64,000 bases of DNA. Origin: JAJNPS01 sp031378845 (GTDB lineage: Bacteria > Pseudomonadota > Alphaproteobacteria > Rhodobacterales > Rhodobacteraceae). The DNA lies in NCBI GenBank assembly GCA_031378845.1, contig JANNES010000020.1, forward strand, positions 1 through 64,000. Direction: 5' to 3'. The notes under the pieces were generated by a model. The model searched no databases and was not told where the DNA came from. It saw only the letters and a list, made by a program, of their open reading frames with translations. The translations under genes were made by a program, and so were the position numbers. Positions within the stretch are counted from its first letter, which is position 1; each line of letters opens with the position of its first letter. Of this stretch, positions 1 through 7,916 are shown in pieces.

Positions 1-57
1 ATGCGCCTGAAACACGTTCTTGGCCAAATCCAGGCCGATGATGCTAACTTCTCCCAT
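1..57 (-). mobile_element. IS110-family transposase, N-terminal fragment cut by window edge
   Basis: The reverse strand from 57 to the left edge reads 19 codons, MGEVSIIGLDLAKNVFQAH, preceded by a purine-rich ribosome-binding site (GAGGGGAGC, about 60-75). The pattern GLDLAKNVFQ is the N-terminal DEDD-type motif of IS110/IS1111 transposases, with the first catalytic Asp in GLD. Only the start is inside the window, so completeness cannot be judged. The element lies directly downstream of acuI on the same strand, so acuI read-through would enter it. IS110 elements usually lack terminal inverted repeats, and I see no clear IS boundary between 58 and 137. Confidence 0.75.
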
Positions 58-137
58 GGACGCTCCCCTCTGTAGCGGTGCTTCAACACCCGCCACCATG
101 GCACATCGATGCCGCCGGGCGGCGTCCACCCCATCGC

Positions 138-1124
138 TTACAGCTCAACCACCACACGACCGCGAACGTCACCTTGCAAGATCGCCACACCCAGCGCAGG
201 CAGATCACCCAGTTTAGCCGGTTGGATCATCGCCACTAGCCGATCCATCGGCAGATCGCGCGCAATCCGTTCCCAGGCGCGCTGGCGTTTGGCAAAGGGC
301 TGCATGACGGAATCGATCCCCAAAAGGTTGATGCCGCGCAACAGGAACGGGATCACCGTGGCGGGCAGGGACGATCCCCCCGCCAGACCAACCGCCGCGA
401 CCGAGGCCCCATATTTCATTTGGCCCAGCACCCGCGCAAGCATGGCCCCCCCCACGGCATCAATACAGCCCGCCCAGGTCTCTGCCTCCAGCGGGCGCTT
501 GACCGTTTCGGCGATCTCGGCGCGCGCCACGATGCGCGTCGCCCCTAAGCCCGTCAGATACGCTGTCGTCTCGGGCCGCCCGGTCACCGCGGCGACCGAA
601 TAGCCCAAGGCCGACAGCAAGGCGACCGCCACCGACCCCACACCGCCCGCAGCGCCGGTCACCAGCACTTCGCCATTTTCAAGCGTCAGTCCGTGATCTT
701 CCAGTGCGATCACGGCCAGCATGGATGTAAGTCCTGCCGTGCCCACGGCCATTGCCGCGCGGGTCGTCAACCCCTTGGGCAAGGGCACCAGCCAGTCCGC
801 CTTGACCCGCGCCCGCGTGGCGTAGCCGCCCCAATGCGCCTCGCCCACGCGCCAGCCGGTCAGCACGACCTTGTCGCCGGGCGCATAGCGCGGATCATCC
901 GACGCCGTCACGGTTCCGGCAAAATCGATCCCGGGCACATGCGGATAGGTCCGCACCAAGCCGCCGCCCGATCCAAGGCACAGACCATCCTTGTAATTGA
1001 GCGTGGAATACTCCACCGCGACGGTTACCTCGCCGGGCGGAAGACGATCCTCGGGCAATGTCTGGACCGAGGCATGGGTCGTCCCATCTTCGGACTTTTC
1101 CACCAAGAGGGCCTGAAAACTCAT
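138..1124 (-). CDS. acuI: Acrylyl-CoA reductase (NADPH), AcuI/YhdH-type MDR oxidoreductase
   Basis: Cytoplasmic medium-chain dehydrogenase/reductase that reduces acryloyl-CoA to propionyl-CoA, detoxifying an acrylate intermediate of DMSP breakdown. The product (about 328 aa, the usual AcuI length) has a GroES-like N-terminal half (YSTLNYKDGLC, HVPGIDFAGTV) and a Rossmann NADPH site, VTGAAGGVGSVAVALL, at about 150-165; the extended YhdH/AcuI family lacks structural zinc cysteines, as seen here. Three ATGs occur in a row at 1130, 1127 and 1124; the AAAGGA site fits 1124 best and gives the family-like start MSFQALLVEK. It is the last gene of the DUF2182-DUF1326-dmdA-acuI run, 25 bases after dmdA. 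The close YhdH family includes other quinone-reductase-like enzymes, but the dmdA neighbour supports AcuI. Confidence 0.9.
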   Translation of the reverse strand: MSFQALLVEKSEDGTTHASVQTLPEDRLPPGEVTVAVEYSTLNYKDGLCLGSGGGLVRTYPHVPGIDFAGTVTASDDPRYAPGDKVVLTGWRVGEAHWGGYATRARVKADWLVPLPKGLTTRAAMAVGTAGLTSMLAVIALEDHGLTLENGEVLVTGAAGGVGSVAVALLSALGYSVAAVTGRPETTAYLTGLGATRIVARAEIAETVKRPLEAETWAGCIDAVGGAMLARVLGQMKYGASVAAVGLAGGSSLPATVIPFLLRGINLLGIDSVMQPFAKRQRAWERIARDLPMDRLVAMIQPAKLGDLPALGVAILQGDVRGRVVVEL

Positions 1125-1149
1125 CATCATCGTCCTTTTTTGCCTGGCC

Positions 1150-2265
1150 TTAGGCCGTATGAAAAAACTCTGCCCGAACTTCAGCGTCCCGGGGGCCGTC
1201 AAGCGTATGCACAACGATCTCGGTTCTTGCGGACCAGTGCGCTGCGTCAATCATTCCGATGGCCACATTGGTCGCCAGACCTGGAGACCACACGGCGGAG
1301 GTCACTTGTCCCGCGGCCTTGCCGCCCACTGTGACAGGCCAAGCCTCCAGGCACATCGGCACGGGGCCACCTGCGATGGCCACGGAACGGATCTGGCGCG
1401 CAGGCCCATCCCTGGAGATCTTGGCCAATGCCGCTGCACCGACGGAGTCCGCCGCCATCTCGGTCGCGCAAAACTTGCCCAAGCCGCATTCATAGGGGTT
1501 GTTGGCGCGCGTCATGTCGTTGCCATAGCTGAGCAGACCGCCCTCGACCCGCTCGATCAGGTTGGGACAACCCGCGCGCACGTCGAGATCGCGCCCCGCC
1601 TCCATCAACGCGTCCCAAAGCTGCATGCCGTTTTGCGCGCCTTCGACATAGATCTCGAATCCGCCCTGCCTGGAATAGCCCGACCGCGCGATGGTCATCG
1701 GCACGCGCTGAAAGTCGAAGATCCCAAAGCGAAAGAATTTAACCGCCCGCACGCCATCGCCAAAGACCCGCGCCATCAGATCGTCGGCGCGTGGTCCCTG
1801 CACGCCAAGGGGCGAGACGTCGGGTTCATGCACATCGACATCCAGCCGCATTCCGGTCGCAACACCCTTGATCCACAACAAAAGGTCGCTATCGGCGATC
1901 GACACCCAGAACCGATCCTCCGCCAGCTTGACCGCTACGGGATCATTCAGCATGCCCCCCGTCTCGTCGACCATCGGCACGTAGTAGCATTGCCCGACGG
2001 CCATCTTGCGCAAGTCGCGCGGCGTCAGCATCTGGACCAGCCGTGCCGCATCCGGACCGCGCACTTCGACCTGCCGTTCGCAGGCGACATCCCAGATCTG
2101 CACGGCGGATTTGAGGTGGTCGCAATCTTCAGCCAACGAGCGAAAGACCGTGGGCAGCAGCATGTGGTTGTAGACGGTGTAGGCCTTGACGCCCGCCCGT
2201 TCGACGCCAACAGAAAACGGTGTGCGTCGCAGACGGCGCGAGGGCGACAGAAACGGCAATGACAT
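1150..2265 (-). CDS. dmdA: Dimethylsulfoniopropionate demethylase DmdA
   Basis: Transfers a methyl group from DMSP to tetrahydrofolate, giving methylmercaptopropionate and 5-methyl-THF; this commits DMSP to the demethylation pathway. The product (371 aa) has the GcvT/aminomethyltransferase fold, with stretches typical of roseobacter DmdA: YTVYNHMLLPTVF, QIWDVACERQVEVRGPDAAR, GQCYYVPMVDETGGMLNDPV and ERVEGGLLSYGNDMTR. The GcvT C-terminal barrel follows (AGQVTSAVWSP). The ATG at 2265 gives MSLPFLSPSRRLRRTPFS, like known DmdA starts; it overlaps the upstream DUF1326 stop by one base (TAATG), which implies translational coupling. acuI follows directly. Generic GcvT-like demethylases are the alternative, but the sequence match and acuI linkage make DmdA very likely. 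Confidence 0.93.
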   Translation of the reverse strand: MSLPFLSPSRRLRRTPFSVGVERAGVKAYTVYNHMLLPTVFRSLAEDCDHLKSAVQIWDVACERQVEVRGPDAARLVQMLTPRDLRKMAVGQCYYVPMVDETGGMLNDPVAVKLAEDRFWVSIADSDLLLWIKGVATGMRLDVDVHEPDVSPLGVQGPRADDLMARVFGDGVRAVKFFRFGIFDFQRVPMTIARSGYSRQGGFEIYVEGAQNGMQLWDALMEAGRDLDVRAGCPNLIERVEGGLLSYGNDMTRANNPYECGLGKFCATEMAADSVGAAALAKISRDGPARQIRSVAIAGGPVPMCLEAWPVTVGGKAAGQVTSAVWSPGLATNVAIGMIDAAHWSARTEIVVHTLDGPRDAEVRAEFFHTA

Positions 2266-2906
2266 TACTTCGGACCCTTCCAGTCGATCTGGCAAATCTC
2301 GGCGCTACGCCCGTCGAAATCCCAGACCCTGCCGTAGGCGCGCACGCGGCCTTTGGTGGCTGTGGCGACCGTGATGTCCGGGCCCATCCAGTAGCCGGTA
2401 TTCGACACGACGATCTCGCGATCAGGATCGGCGCCACTGAGCGGCACGATCTCGCCTTGGATCTTCTTGCCAACCATCAGACGGCGGGTCTTGCCTTCGG
2501 TTTCGTAGATGACCGGCGCGCGCTCGGCCCCCAGAAACTCCGATACCATCACGCCGAACAGGCCCGTCGTGCCGCGCGCCGCACCCGAAAAGATCTTTTG
2601 CAAGCCGTCATACGCGATGTCGCTGGCGCGTTCATCAATGTAGGCGGCGGCCTTCCAGTTGCCGCGCCCCATATTGCCGGGAATATCCATGATCAGGCCG
2701 ACGTTCAGCCCGGACAGGCTTTGTCCGCCGTAATGCCCCGTATCGATCCGAACACCCACCCAAGCCTGACAGTAACCCTCGGTTGGCGGGTGTTTGCCCA
2801 GCGATACGACGCAAGGGCAAAACACCGTGCAGTTGCAATTCAGGATCAACTCGCCCTTGAGCGCCCAAGGCACGGTCCCTACGGGCATATCCAGCATCGT
2901 TGTCAT
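2265..2906 (-). CDS. DUF1326 domain protein with Cys-rich N-terminal motif
   Basis: Function unknown. The 213-aa protein has no signal peptide or membrane segment. Its N-terminal region contains NCNCTVFCPCVVSLG (about residues 23-37), four closely spaced cysteines as seen in DUF1326 proteins and suggestive of metal or persulfide binding (inference). The start at 2906 is preceded by GGGAGA six bases upstream. It lies 16 bases after the DUF2182 membrane gene and its stop overlaps the dmdA ATG by one base, so all three are almost surely co-transcribed and the last two coupled. DUF1326 and DUF2182 genes commonly occur together in bacteria; their placement ahead of dmdA is the notable feature. Confidence 0.85.
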   Translation of the reverse strand: MTTMLDMPVGTVPWALKGELILNCNCTVFCPCVVSLGKHPPTEGYCQAWVGVRIDTGHYGGQSLSGLNVGLIMDIPGNMGRGNWKAAAYIDERASDIAYDGLQKIFSGAARGTTGLFGVMVSEFLGAERAPVIYETEGKTRRLMVGKKIQGEIVPLSGADPDREIVVSNTGYWMGPDITVATATKGRVRAYGRVWDFDGRSAEICQIDWKGPK

Positions 2907-2922
2907 GACCGTTCTCCCTTGA

Positions 2923-3681
2923 TCATTTCAGTGCAACCACCCCCGCCGCAGCCAGCAAACCAAATCCCAATGGACGCGTCAGAACGCGACCAATCTCTGG
3001 CAGTTTTTCCAGCGTCATCAGCACCATGGCCGCACCCATCCACAACAGGTTCATCGTGCCGCCGACAAAGGCCAGCGCCATCAGCGCCCAGCAACATCCA
3101 AGGCACAGCCCGCCCAGCCGCACACCCATTCGCAACGGGCCCTCGTCCCAATGCTGCATGAAGAACGCCATCGGGCGACGGCATTTCGACAAACAGGCCT
3201 CTTTCAGCGTCGAAAACTGATATGCCCCGGCCCCTGCCAGCAACGCCACCGTCAGCAAACTGTTCGTGCTGCCACCCAGAGGGTCGATCAACCCTAACCC
3301 TGCCAGCCCCAATTGCGCCCCTGTCGCCAGAACGGCAAAGCCAAGCCAGACCACCAGATATCCCGTCAGCAGAACCGACAATCCCGGTGCGGCCCCGCCC
3401 TGCACCAGATCATCATAGGTCGCGAGCGTCGGCAAAAACGTCGGCGCCATCATTGCCACCGCCATTGCAGACCACATCACGAACATCACCGGTGCCCCCG
3501 CCAGCCCCGGTGTCACCGCACACAAGGACTGCCAAAAACCATTACCGTACAGGTCAGCCGCTTTTTGCAGTTCGCCAGGCAACTGCATCGCAAAAACAAC
3601 TGCCCAGCCCGCAAGGATGATGCCGTAAAATGCCAGCCAATGCACCCCGCGCATGCGGCGCAGACGACCCGAGATGTCCAT
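2923..3681 (-). CDS. DUF2182 predicted metal-binding integral membrane protein
   Basis: Function unknown; the family is described as predicted metal-binding membrane proteins. The 252-aa product has about six hydrophobic segments, starting near residues 14-34 (WLAFYGIILAGWAVVFAM), plus a Met-rich stretch (MWSAMAVAMMAPT) and cysteine motifs EACLSKCRRP and LCLGCCWALM. The start at 3681 (MDISGRLRRMRG) has a strong AAAGGGGGG site; a longer reading to 3723 would run into the divergent promoter region. First gene of the minus-strand operon leading through DUF1326 into dmdA and acuI. The cysteine/methionine motifs suggest copper or another soft metal, but no substrate can be assigned. Confidence 0.85.
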   Translation of the reverse strand: MDISGRLRRMRGVHWLAFYGIILAGWAVVFAMQLPGELQKAADLYGNGFWQSLCAVTPGLAGAPVMFVMWSAMAVAMMAPTFLPTLATYDDLVQGGAAPGLSVLLTGYLVVWLGFAVLATGAQLGLAGLGLIDPLGGSTNSLLTVALLAGAGAYQFSTLKEACLSKCRRPMAFFMQHWDEGPLRMGVRLGGLCLGCCWALMALAFVGGTMNLLWMGAAMVLMTLEKLPEIGRVLTRPLGFGLLAAAGVVALK

Positions 3682-3788
3682 GATCGCCCCCCTTTCCGCA
3701 AAGGATTCCGTTGCGCAGATCACCTGAATCTGTATACGTAAGAAATGTCATACATTTAATTGTCTGGCAATTGAAAACGGAGGCTCCG
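3682..3788. promoter_or_regulatory. Divergent promoter/operator region of the dmd locus
   Basis: This 107-base region separates the DUF2182-DUF1326-dmdA-acuI operon from the divergent GntR-ligase pair and is AT-rich compared with its surroundings. It holds an inverted repeat with arms AATTG (3758-3762) and CAATT (3768-3772), which contains the spaced half-sites typical of FadR-type GntR operators, and a second palindromic core GTATAC at 3732-3737. Either could be the binding site of the adjacent GntR protein. A strong GGAGG site at 3779-3783 serves the TTG start at 3789. Binding is inferred from position and symmetry only. Confidence 0.5.
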
Positions 3789-4532
3789 TTGCGCACCGAA
3801 TTGAACCCGGACGCGGAACTGTCAGCGCAGATCGCCGGCGCGATCCGCGATTGCATCGTCGCTGGCAAGTTGCTGGTGGATGCGCGCCTGCCGTCAGAGG
3901 CAGAGCTGTCGGAAACCTTTGGCGTGTCCCGGCCGACGGTACGCGAGGCGCTTAAACGGCTGGCGGCGCAAAACCTGATCCGTACCCACCGCGGCGCAAC
4001 CGGTGGTGCATTCGTCAATCGCGTCAGCTTTGACGCGGTGCAAGAAAGTCTGGTCACCTCCTCCACGCTGCTGCTTTCGATGAACGCCATCGATTTTGAA
4101 ACTGCATGCGAGGCGCGCTATGCGCTTGAACGCGCCTGCGTGGCGCTGGCGGCCGAGCGGCGTTTGCCGGATCATCTGGCCACCATGCGCGCCGAAATCG
4201 CGCGACAGGCGACCGACGATCTGCCTGATACGACCTTTTGCGCCTCGGATGTGGCGTTTCACCGGGCCTTGATTGATGCGGCCTGCAATCCGATCCTGTC
4301 TTTGCATTTGGCAGGTGCCGTACAAGCCATGCAGCCCTTGATGAACATGATTACCTTTCGGGCGCGTTCGCGGCAGCGGATCGTGGCGCAGCACATCCGC
4401 ATCGCCGACGCCATCGAGGCGCGTGATGCCGGACGTGCGGATGCGGCCTTGGCCGAACTTGCGATCTATACGACCGAGTTGGGAGGGCAGGTGCGCGCAC
4501 GCCGTGCCGCGCCGGTACTGCGAGAGGCCTGA
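3789..4532 (+). CDS. GntR-family regulator, FadR/FCD type, of the dmd locus
   Basis: 247-aa transcription factor. The N-terminal winged helix-turn-helix has the classic GntR pattern (LSAQIAGAIRDCIVAG, RLPSEAELSETFGVSRPTVREALKRL), followed by an all-helical FCD effector domain with probable metal/ligand His residues (DVAFHRALIDAACN and QHIRIADAIEARD). I chose the TTG at 3789 because GGAGG lies five bases upstream and the family N-terminus fits; a longer reading from 3711 would extend across the promoter. It is divergent from dmdA and two bases from the downstream ligase gene. GntR-type repressors of dmdA/acuI are known in roseobacters, with an acyl-CoA-type inducer; the same role here is inference from position. 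Confidence 0.85.
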   Translation: MRTELNPDAELSAQIAGAIRDCIVAGKLLVDARLPSEAELSETFGVSRPTVREALKRLAAQNLIRTHRGATGGAFVNRVSFDAVQESLVTSSTLLLSMNAIDFETACEARYALERACVALAAERRLPDHLATMRAEIARQATDDLPDTTFCASDVAFHRALIDAACNPILSLHLAGAVQAMQPLMNMITFRARSRQRIVAQHIRIADAIEARDAGRADAALAELAIYTTELGGQVRARRAAPVLREA

Positions 4533-4534
4533 AT

Positions 4535-6172
4535 ATGGGATGGATGGCGGACGAGACCGGGCTGCAGCGGCGGCGCGCCAACCATGTGGCCCTGACACCT
4601 TTGTCCCATCTGCGGCGCGGCGCCGACCTCTTTGCCGACCGCACCGCGATCATTCAGGGCACAAGGCGCACCACTTACCGTGACTACCATGCGCGCGTGT
4701 CACGGCTGGCCTCGGCGCTGATCGCCATAGGGGTTCAGCCGGGCGATGTCGTGGCGACCCTTTTGCCCAACGTTCAGGCCCATGCCGAGGCGCATTTCGC
4801 GATCCCTGCCACGGGTGCAGTCATCAATTCGATCAACACGCGGCTAGAGCGCGAGACGGTCGCCTATATCCTCGACCACGGCGGGGCCAAGGTCATCTTG
4901 GTCGATACCGCCCTGCTCGCTCTGGCCGAAGCTGCCATTGCCACCCTTTCCGGCCCGGCTCCACGCATCATCGAAGTGGCAGATCCAGAGGCAGGGGTTC
5001 CCGCCACGGGTCGCTATCGGGAGTATGAGGCGGTGCTTGGGGCAGCCGATCCCGATCAACCCTGGCTCATGCCGACCGATGAATGGGAAAGCCTTGCGCT
5101 GAACTACACTTCTGGCACCACGGGCCGCCCCAAGGGCGTGGTCTATCACCACCGCGGCGCCTACCTCATGACGCTGGCCACGCTGGCCACATGGCAGGTG
5201 CCGCATTTCCCGGTTTTCCTTGGCATCGTGCCGCTGTTTCATTGCAATGGTTGGGGTCATGTCTGGATGCTGCCGATGGTCGGCGGCACTTATGTCTGCT
5301 GTCGCGAGGTGTCCGCCGCACACATCTACGGCACCATCGCAGGCCATGGGATCACCCATATGGGTAGCGCGCCGATTGTGCTGAACATGCTGGTCAACGC
5401 GGCACCCGGCGACCGTCGCGACTTTGCGCATCGCATTCGCGTGCTGACCGCCGGAGCCCCGCCTGCCGCAGCCACTTTGGCCGCGATCGAGCCTTTGGGG
5501 TTTGACGTGATGCAGGTCTACGGTCTTACGGAGACCTATGGCCACATCACGCATACGCTTTGGCAGGGCGATCTTTGGGACGATCATCCCGACGAGGATC
5601 GCTATGCCATCAAGGCCCGCACCGGTGTCTCCTTTCCGATGATGGATCAGGTCTATGTCGCCGCCCCCTCGGGCGAACCGCTACCACACGACGCCGCAAG
5701 CACGGGCGAAATCCTGATCCGCGGCAATTGCGTGATGAAAGGCTATTACCGCGACCCCGCCGCCACCGAAGTCGCCTTTTCCGGCGACATGTTCCATTCT
5801 GGCGATCTCGCGGTGACGCATGACGATGGCTATATCCGCGTCGTCGACCGCGCCAAGGACATCATTATCTCGGGTGGTGAAAACATCAGCTCGGTTGAAA
5901 TCGAAGGCGTCTTGATGCGCCACCCTTCTGTGTCCCTTGCCGCAGTCGTCGCCATGCCGGATGACAAATGGGGCGAGGTGCCCTGCGCCTTCCTGGAGCT
6001 GAAACCTGGACACATCGCCGATGCTGCTGAAGTCATCGCTTTTTGCCACAGCCATCTGGCCGGGTTCAAGACGCCCAAGAAAGTGGTCTTTGCGACCTTG
6101 CCCAAAACGGCGACCGGCAAAATCCAGAAGTTTGAACTTCGGCAAGGCCTGCGGACCGGTGGGTTCGCCTGA
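4535..6172 (+). CDS. AMP-forming acyl-CoA synthetase, candidate methylmercaptopropionate-CoA ligase
   Basis: 545-aa adenylate-forming enzyme that activates a carboxylic acid to its CoA thioester with ATP. Motifs: P-loop-like YTSGTTGRPKG (about 190-200), VYGLTETYGH (about 328-337), HSGDLAVTHDDGYIRVVDRAKDIIISGG (in two parts, about 430-460) and the C-terminal catalytic Lys in PKTATGKIQK. It belongs to the medium-chain/AEE-type ligases that include DmdB. Starts two bases after the GntR stop, so the two form an operon divergent from dmdA. This context makes the MMPA ligase (second step of DMSP demethylation) a good candidate, but sequence alone does not separate DmdB from other short/medium-chain acyl-CoA ligases, so no symbol is given. 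Confidence 0.85.
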   Translation: MGWMADETGLQRRRANHVALTPLSHLRRGADLFADRTAIIQGTRRTTYRDYHARVSRLASALIAIGVQPGDVVATLLPNVQAHAEAHFAIPATGAVINSINTRLERETVAYILDHGGAKVILVDTALLALAEAAIATLSGPAPRIIEVADPEAGVPATGRYREYEAVLGAADPDQPWLMPTDEWESLALNYTSGTTGRPKGVVYHHRGAYLMTLATLATWQVPHFPVFLGIVPLFHCNGWGHVWMLPMVGGTYVCCREVSAAHIYGTIAGHGITHMGSAPIVLNMLVNAAPGDRRDFAHRIRVLTAGAPPAAATLAAIEPLGFDVMQVYGLTETYGHITHTLWQGDLWDDHPDEDRYAIKARTGVSFPMMDQVYVAAPSGEPLPHDAASTGEILIRGNCVMKGYYRDPAATEVAFSGDMFHSGDLAVTHDDGYIRVVDRAKDIIISGGENISSVEIEGVLMRHPSVSLAAVVAMPDDKWGEVPCAFLELKPGHIADAAEVIAFCHSHLAGFKTPKKVVFATLPKTATGKIQKFELRQGLRTGGFA

Positions 6173-6184
6173 CCCTTTGTCGTG

Positions 6185-6991
6185 CTACTTGCCGCCGCCG
6201 GCCGTCTCTGACCCGCCACGGGTCAGATAATAGGCGGCAAGGATTGGGAAAAACGTCGCGGCAAAGACGATGATCGCCACGACATTCGTCACCGGGCGCT
6301 GTCGCGGGCGCACCAGTTCATTCAGCATCCAGATCGGCAGCGTCGATTGCTGTCCTGCGGTAAAGGTGGTGACGATCACCTCGTCAAAGGACAGCGCAAA
6401 GGCCAGCATCCCCCCCGCCAGCAGCGCTGATCCAAGGTTTGGCAGCAAGACATGGCGAAAAGTCTGAAAGCTGTTGGCCCCCAGATCGGCCGAGGCCTCC
6501 AGGATGCCGCCCGAAAGCCGCCGGAACCGCGCCACCGCGTTGTTGTAGACGATCACGATGCAAAAGGTCGCATGACCCAGGATGATGGTCCAGGTGCTGA
6601 ACGGGATGTCCATGATCCCGAATGCCGACCGCAGCGACATGCCCGTGATCACGCCCGGCAAGGCGATGGGCAAAAGGATCAGCAAGGTGATCTGGTCGCG
6701 CCCAAAGAACCGTGCCCGCGCCATCGATGCTGCCACCAGCGTGCCCAGCACCATCGCAAGTGCTGTGGAAATGGCCGCCACCTTCAGCGACAGATACAAC
6801 GGCGGCCAGATGTCCGCGCGGTTCCATGCGACCGCGAACCATTCCGTGGTCAGCCCCGGTGGCGGGAACTGATAGGTGCGTTCTTCGGTCGTGAAGGCAT
6901 AAAGAAAGATCAAGAGGATTGGCAGATGCAGGAACAACAGCCCCGCGAACGCCCCGACCTTCAACCCCCAGGACGCGCGATCAGAGTGCAT
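6185..6991 (-). CDS. ABC transporter permease, PotC-like
   Basis: 268-aa inner-membrane permease with six predicted membrane segments and the permease/ATPase contact (EAA) loop EASADLGANSFQTFRHVLLPN at about 165-185 (given in shortened form EASADLGAN...LLPN). It resembles PotC/YdcV-type permeases of polyamine/opine/iron-type importers. Its start overlaps the end of the upstream permease by 11 bases, so it is the last gene of a PotD-A-B-C-type operon. It ends 12 bases from the convergent ligase gene, leaving no room for a separate terminator. Substrate cannot be deduced. Confidence 0.87.
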   Translation of the reverse strand: MHSDRASWGLKVGAFAGLLFLHLPILLIFLYAFTTEERTYQFPPPGLTTEWFAVAWNRADIWPPLYLSLKVAAISTALAMVLGTLVAASMARARFFGRDQITLLILLPIALPGVITGMSLRSAFGIMDIPFSTWTIILGHATFCIVIVYNNAVARFRRLSGGILEASADLGANSFQTFRHVLLPNLGSALLAGGMLAFALSFDEVIVTTFTAGQQSTLPIWMLNELVRPRQRPVTNVVAIIVFAATFFPILAAYYLTRGGSETAGGGK

Positions 6992-7916
6992 CGAACGCCC
7001 CCGCCCGCTTGGCGAGCGTCAGATACACCAGCATGATCAGGATCGGCACCACGGCAAAGGCTGCTGCCAGGGGCGTATTCCCGGCGGTGCCCTGCAACTG
7101 ATAGACCGTCAGGCCGATGAACCGCGCCGAGTTACCGACGATCTGCGGGATGATGTAATCGCCCAAGGTCAGCGAAAAGGTAAAGATCGACCCGGCAATG
7201 ATCCCCGGCATGGCCAAGGGCAGGACGACCGTGCGGAATGTCTGCGCCCTGGTCGCGCCCAGGTCGGCCGAGGCCTCCAGCATCGAGGTCGGCACCCGCT
7301 CGAGTGCGGCCTGCATCGGCAGGACCATATAGGGCAGCCAGACATAGACAAAGACCAGGAACGTGCCGATGAAACTTGTCGACAGCGAATTGCCCCCGAT
7401 GCTGGGAATCGCCAACAGTCCGTTGATGATAAAGCTGGTGCCGGTGGCATCCGTGGCCCAGGTCACGATGCCCTCTTTGGCGAGGATCAACTTCCACGCA
7501 TAGACCTTGACCAGATAGCTCGACCACAACGGCAGCATGACGCCCAGATAGAACGCCGCCTTCCAGCGCCCCTTGGCATAGCGCGCGGCAAAATAGGCGA
7601 TGGGAAAGGCCAGCACCGCGCAGGCCAGCGTCACCGCCGTCGCCATGAGAATTGTGCGCAAGATGATGTCGAGGTTCTGGGCCCGGAACAGTTCGGCATA
7701 GGTTTTCAGCGTGAATTCCTCGTTCACGACGCCGGAAAACTCGTCGATGGAGTAAAAGGATTGCAGTAGCAGTGCCGCAAGCGATCCCAGATACACCACC
7801 CCCAGCCAGATCAGCGGCGGGCTCAGCATCAAGATCAACAACAGGTTGGGCCTGCGCCAGAACAGCCCGGTCAAACGGTCCGCAATCCCGCGTTCGGCAA
7901 AGACAGCGGGCGTCAT
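6981..7916 (-). CDS. ABC transporter permease, PotB-like
   Basis: 311-aa inner-membrane permease with an N-terminal cytoplasmic stretch and six membrane segments (first at about 26-50, LLLILMLSPPLIWLGVVYLG). The EAA loop EASADLGATRAQTFRTVVLP sits near residues 215-234. Its ATG overlaps the stop of the ATPase gene by four bases (ATGA), and its own end overlaps the PotC-like gene by 11 bases. It pairs with that gene to form the channel of a PotABCD-type importer. Confidence 0.87.
   Translation of the reverse strand: MTPAVFAERGIADRLTGLFWRRPNLLLILMLSPPLIWLGVVYLGSLAALLLQSFYSIDEFSGVVNEEFTLKTYAELFRAQNLDIILRTILMATAVTLACAVLAFPIAYFAARYAKGRWKAAFYLGVMLPLWSSYLVKVYAWKLILAKEGIVTWATDATGTSFIINGLLAIPSIGGNSLSTSFIGTFLVFVYVWLPYMVLPMQAALERVPTSMLEASADLGATRAQTFRTVVLPLAMPGIIAGSIFTFSLTLGDYIIPQIVGNSARFIGLTVYQLQGTAGNTPLAAAFAVVPILIMLVYLTLAKRAGAFDAL

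Noticed and set aside
2265..4532. Whole dmd locus as a horizontally gained island
   Set aside because: Base composition and codon style look like the rest of the window; only the IS110 fragment hints at mobility.
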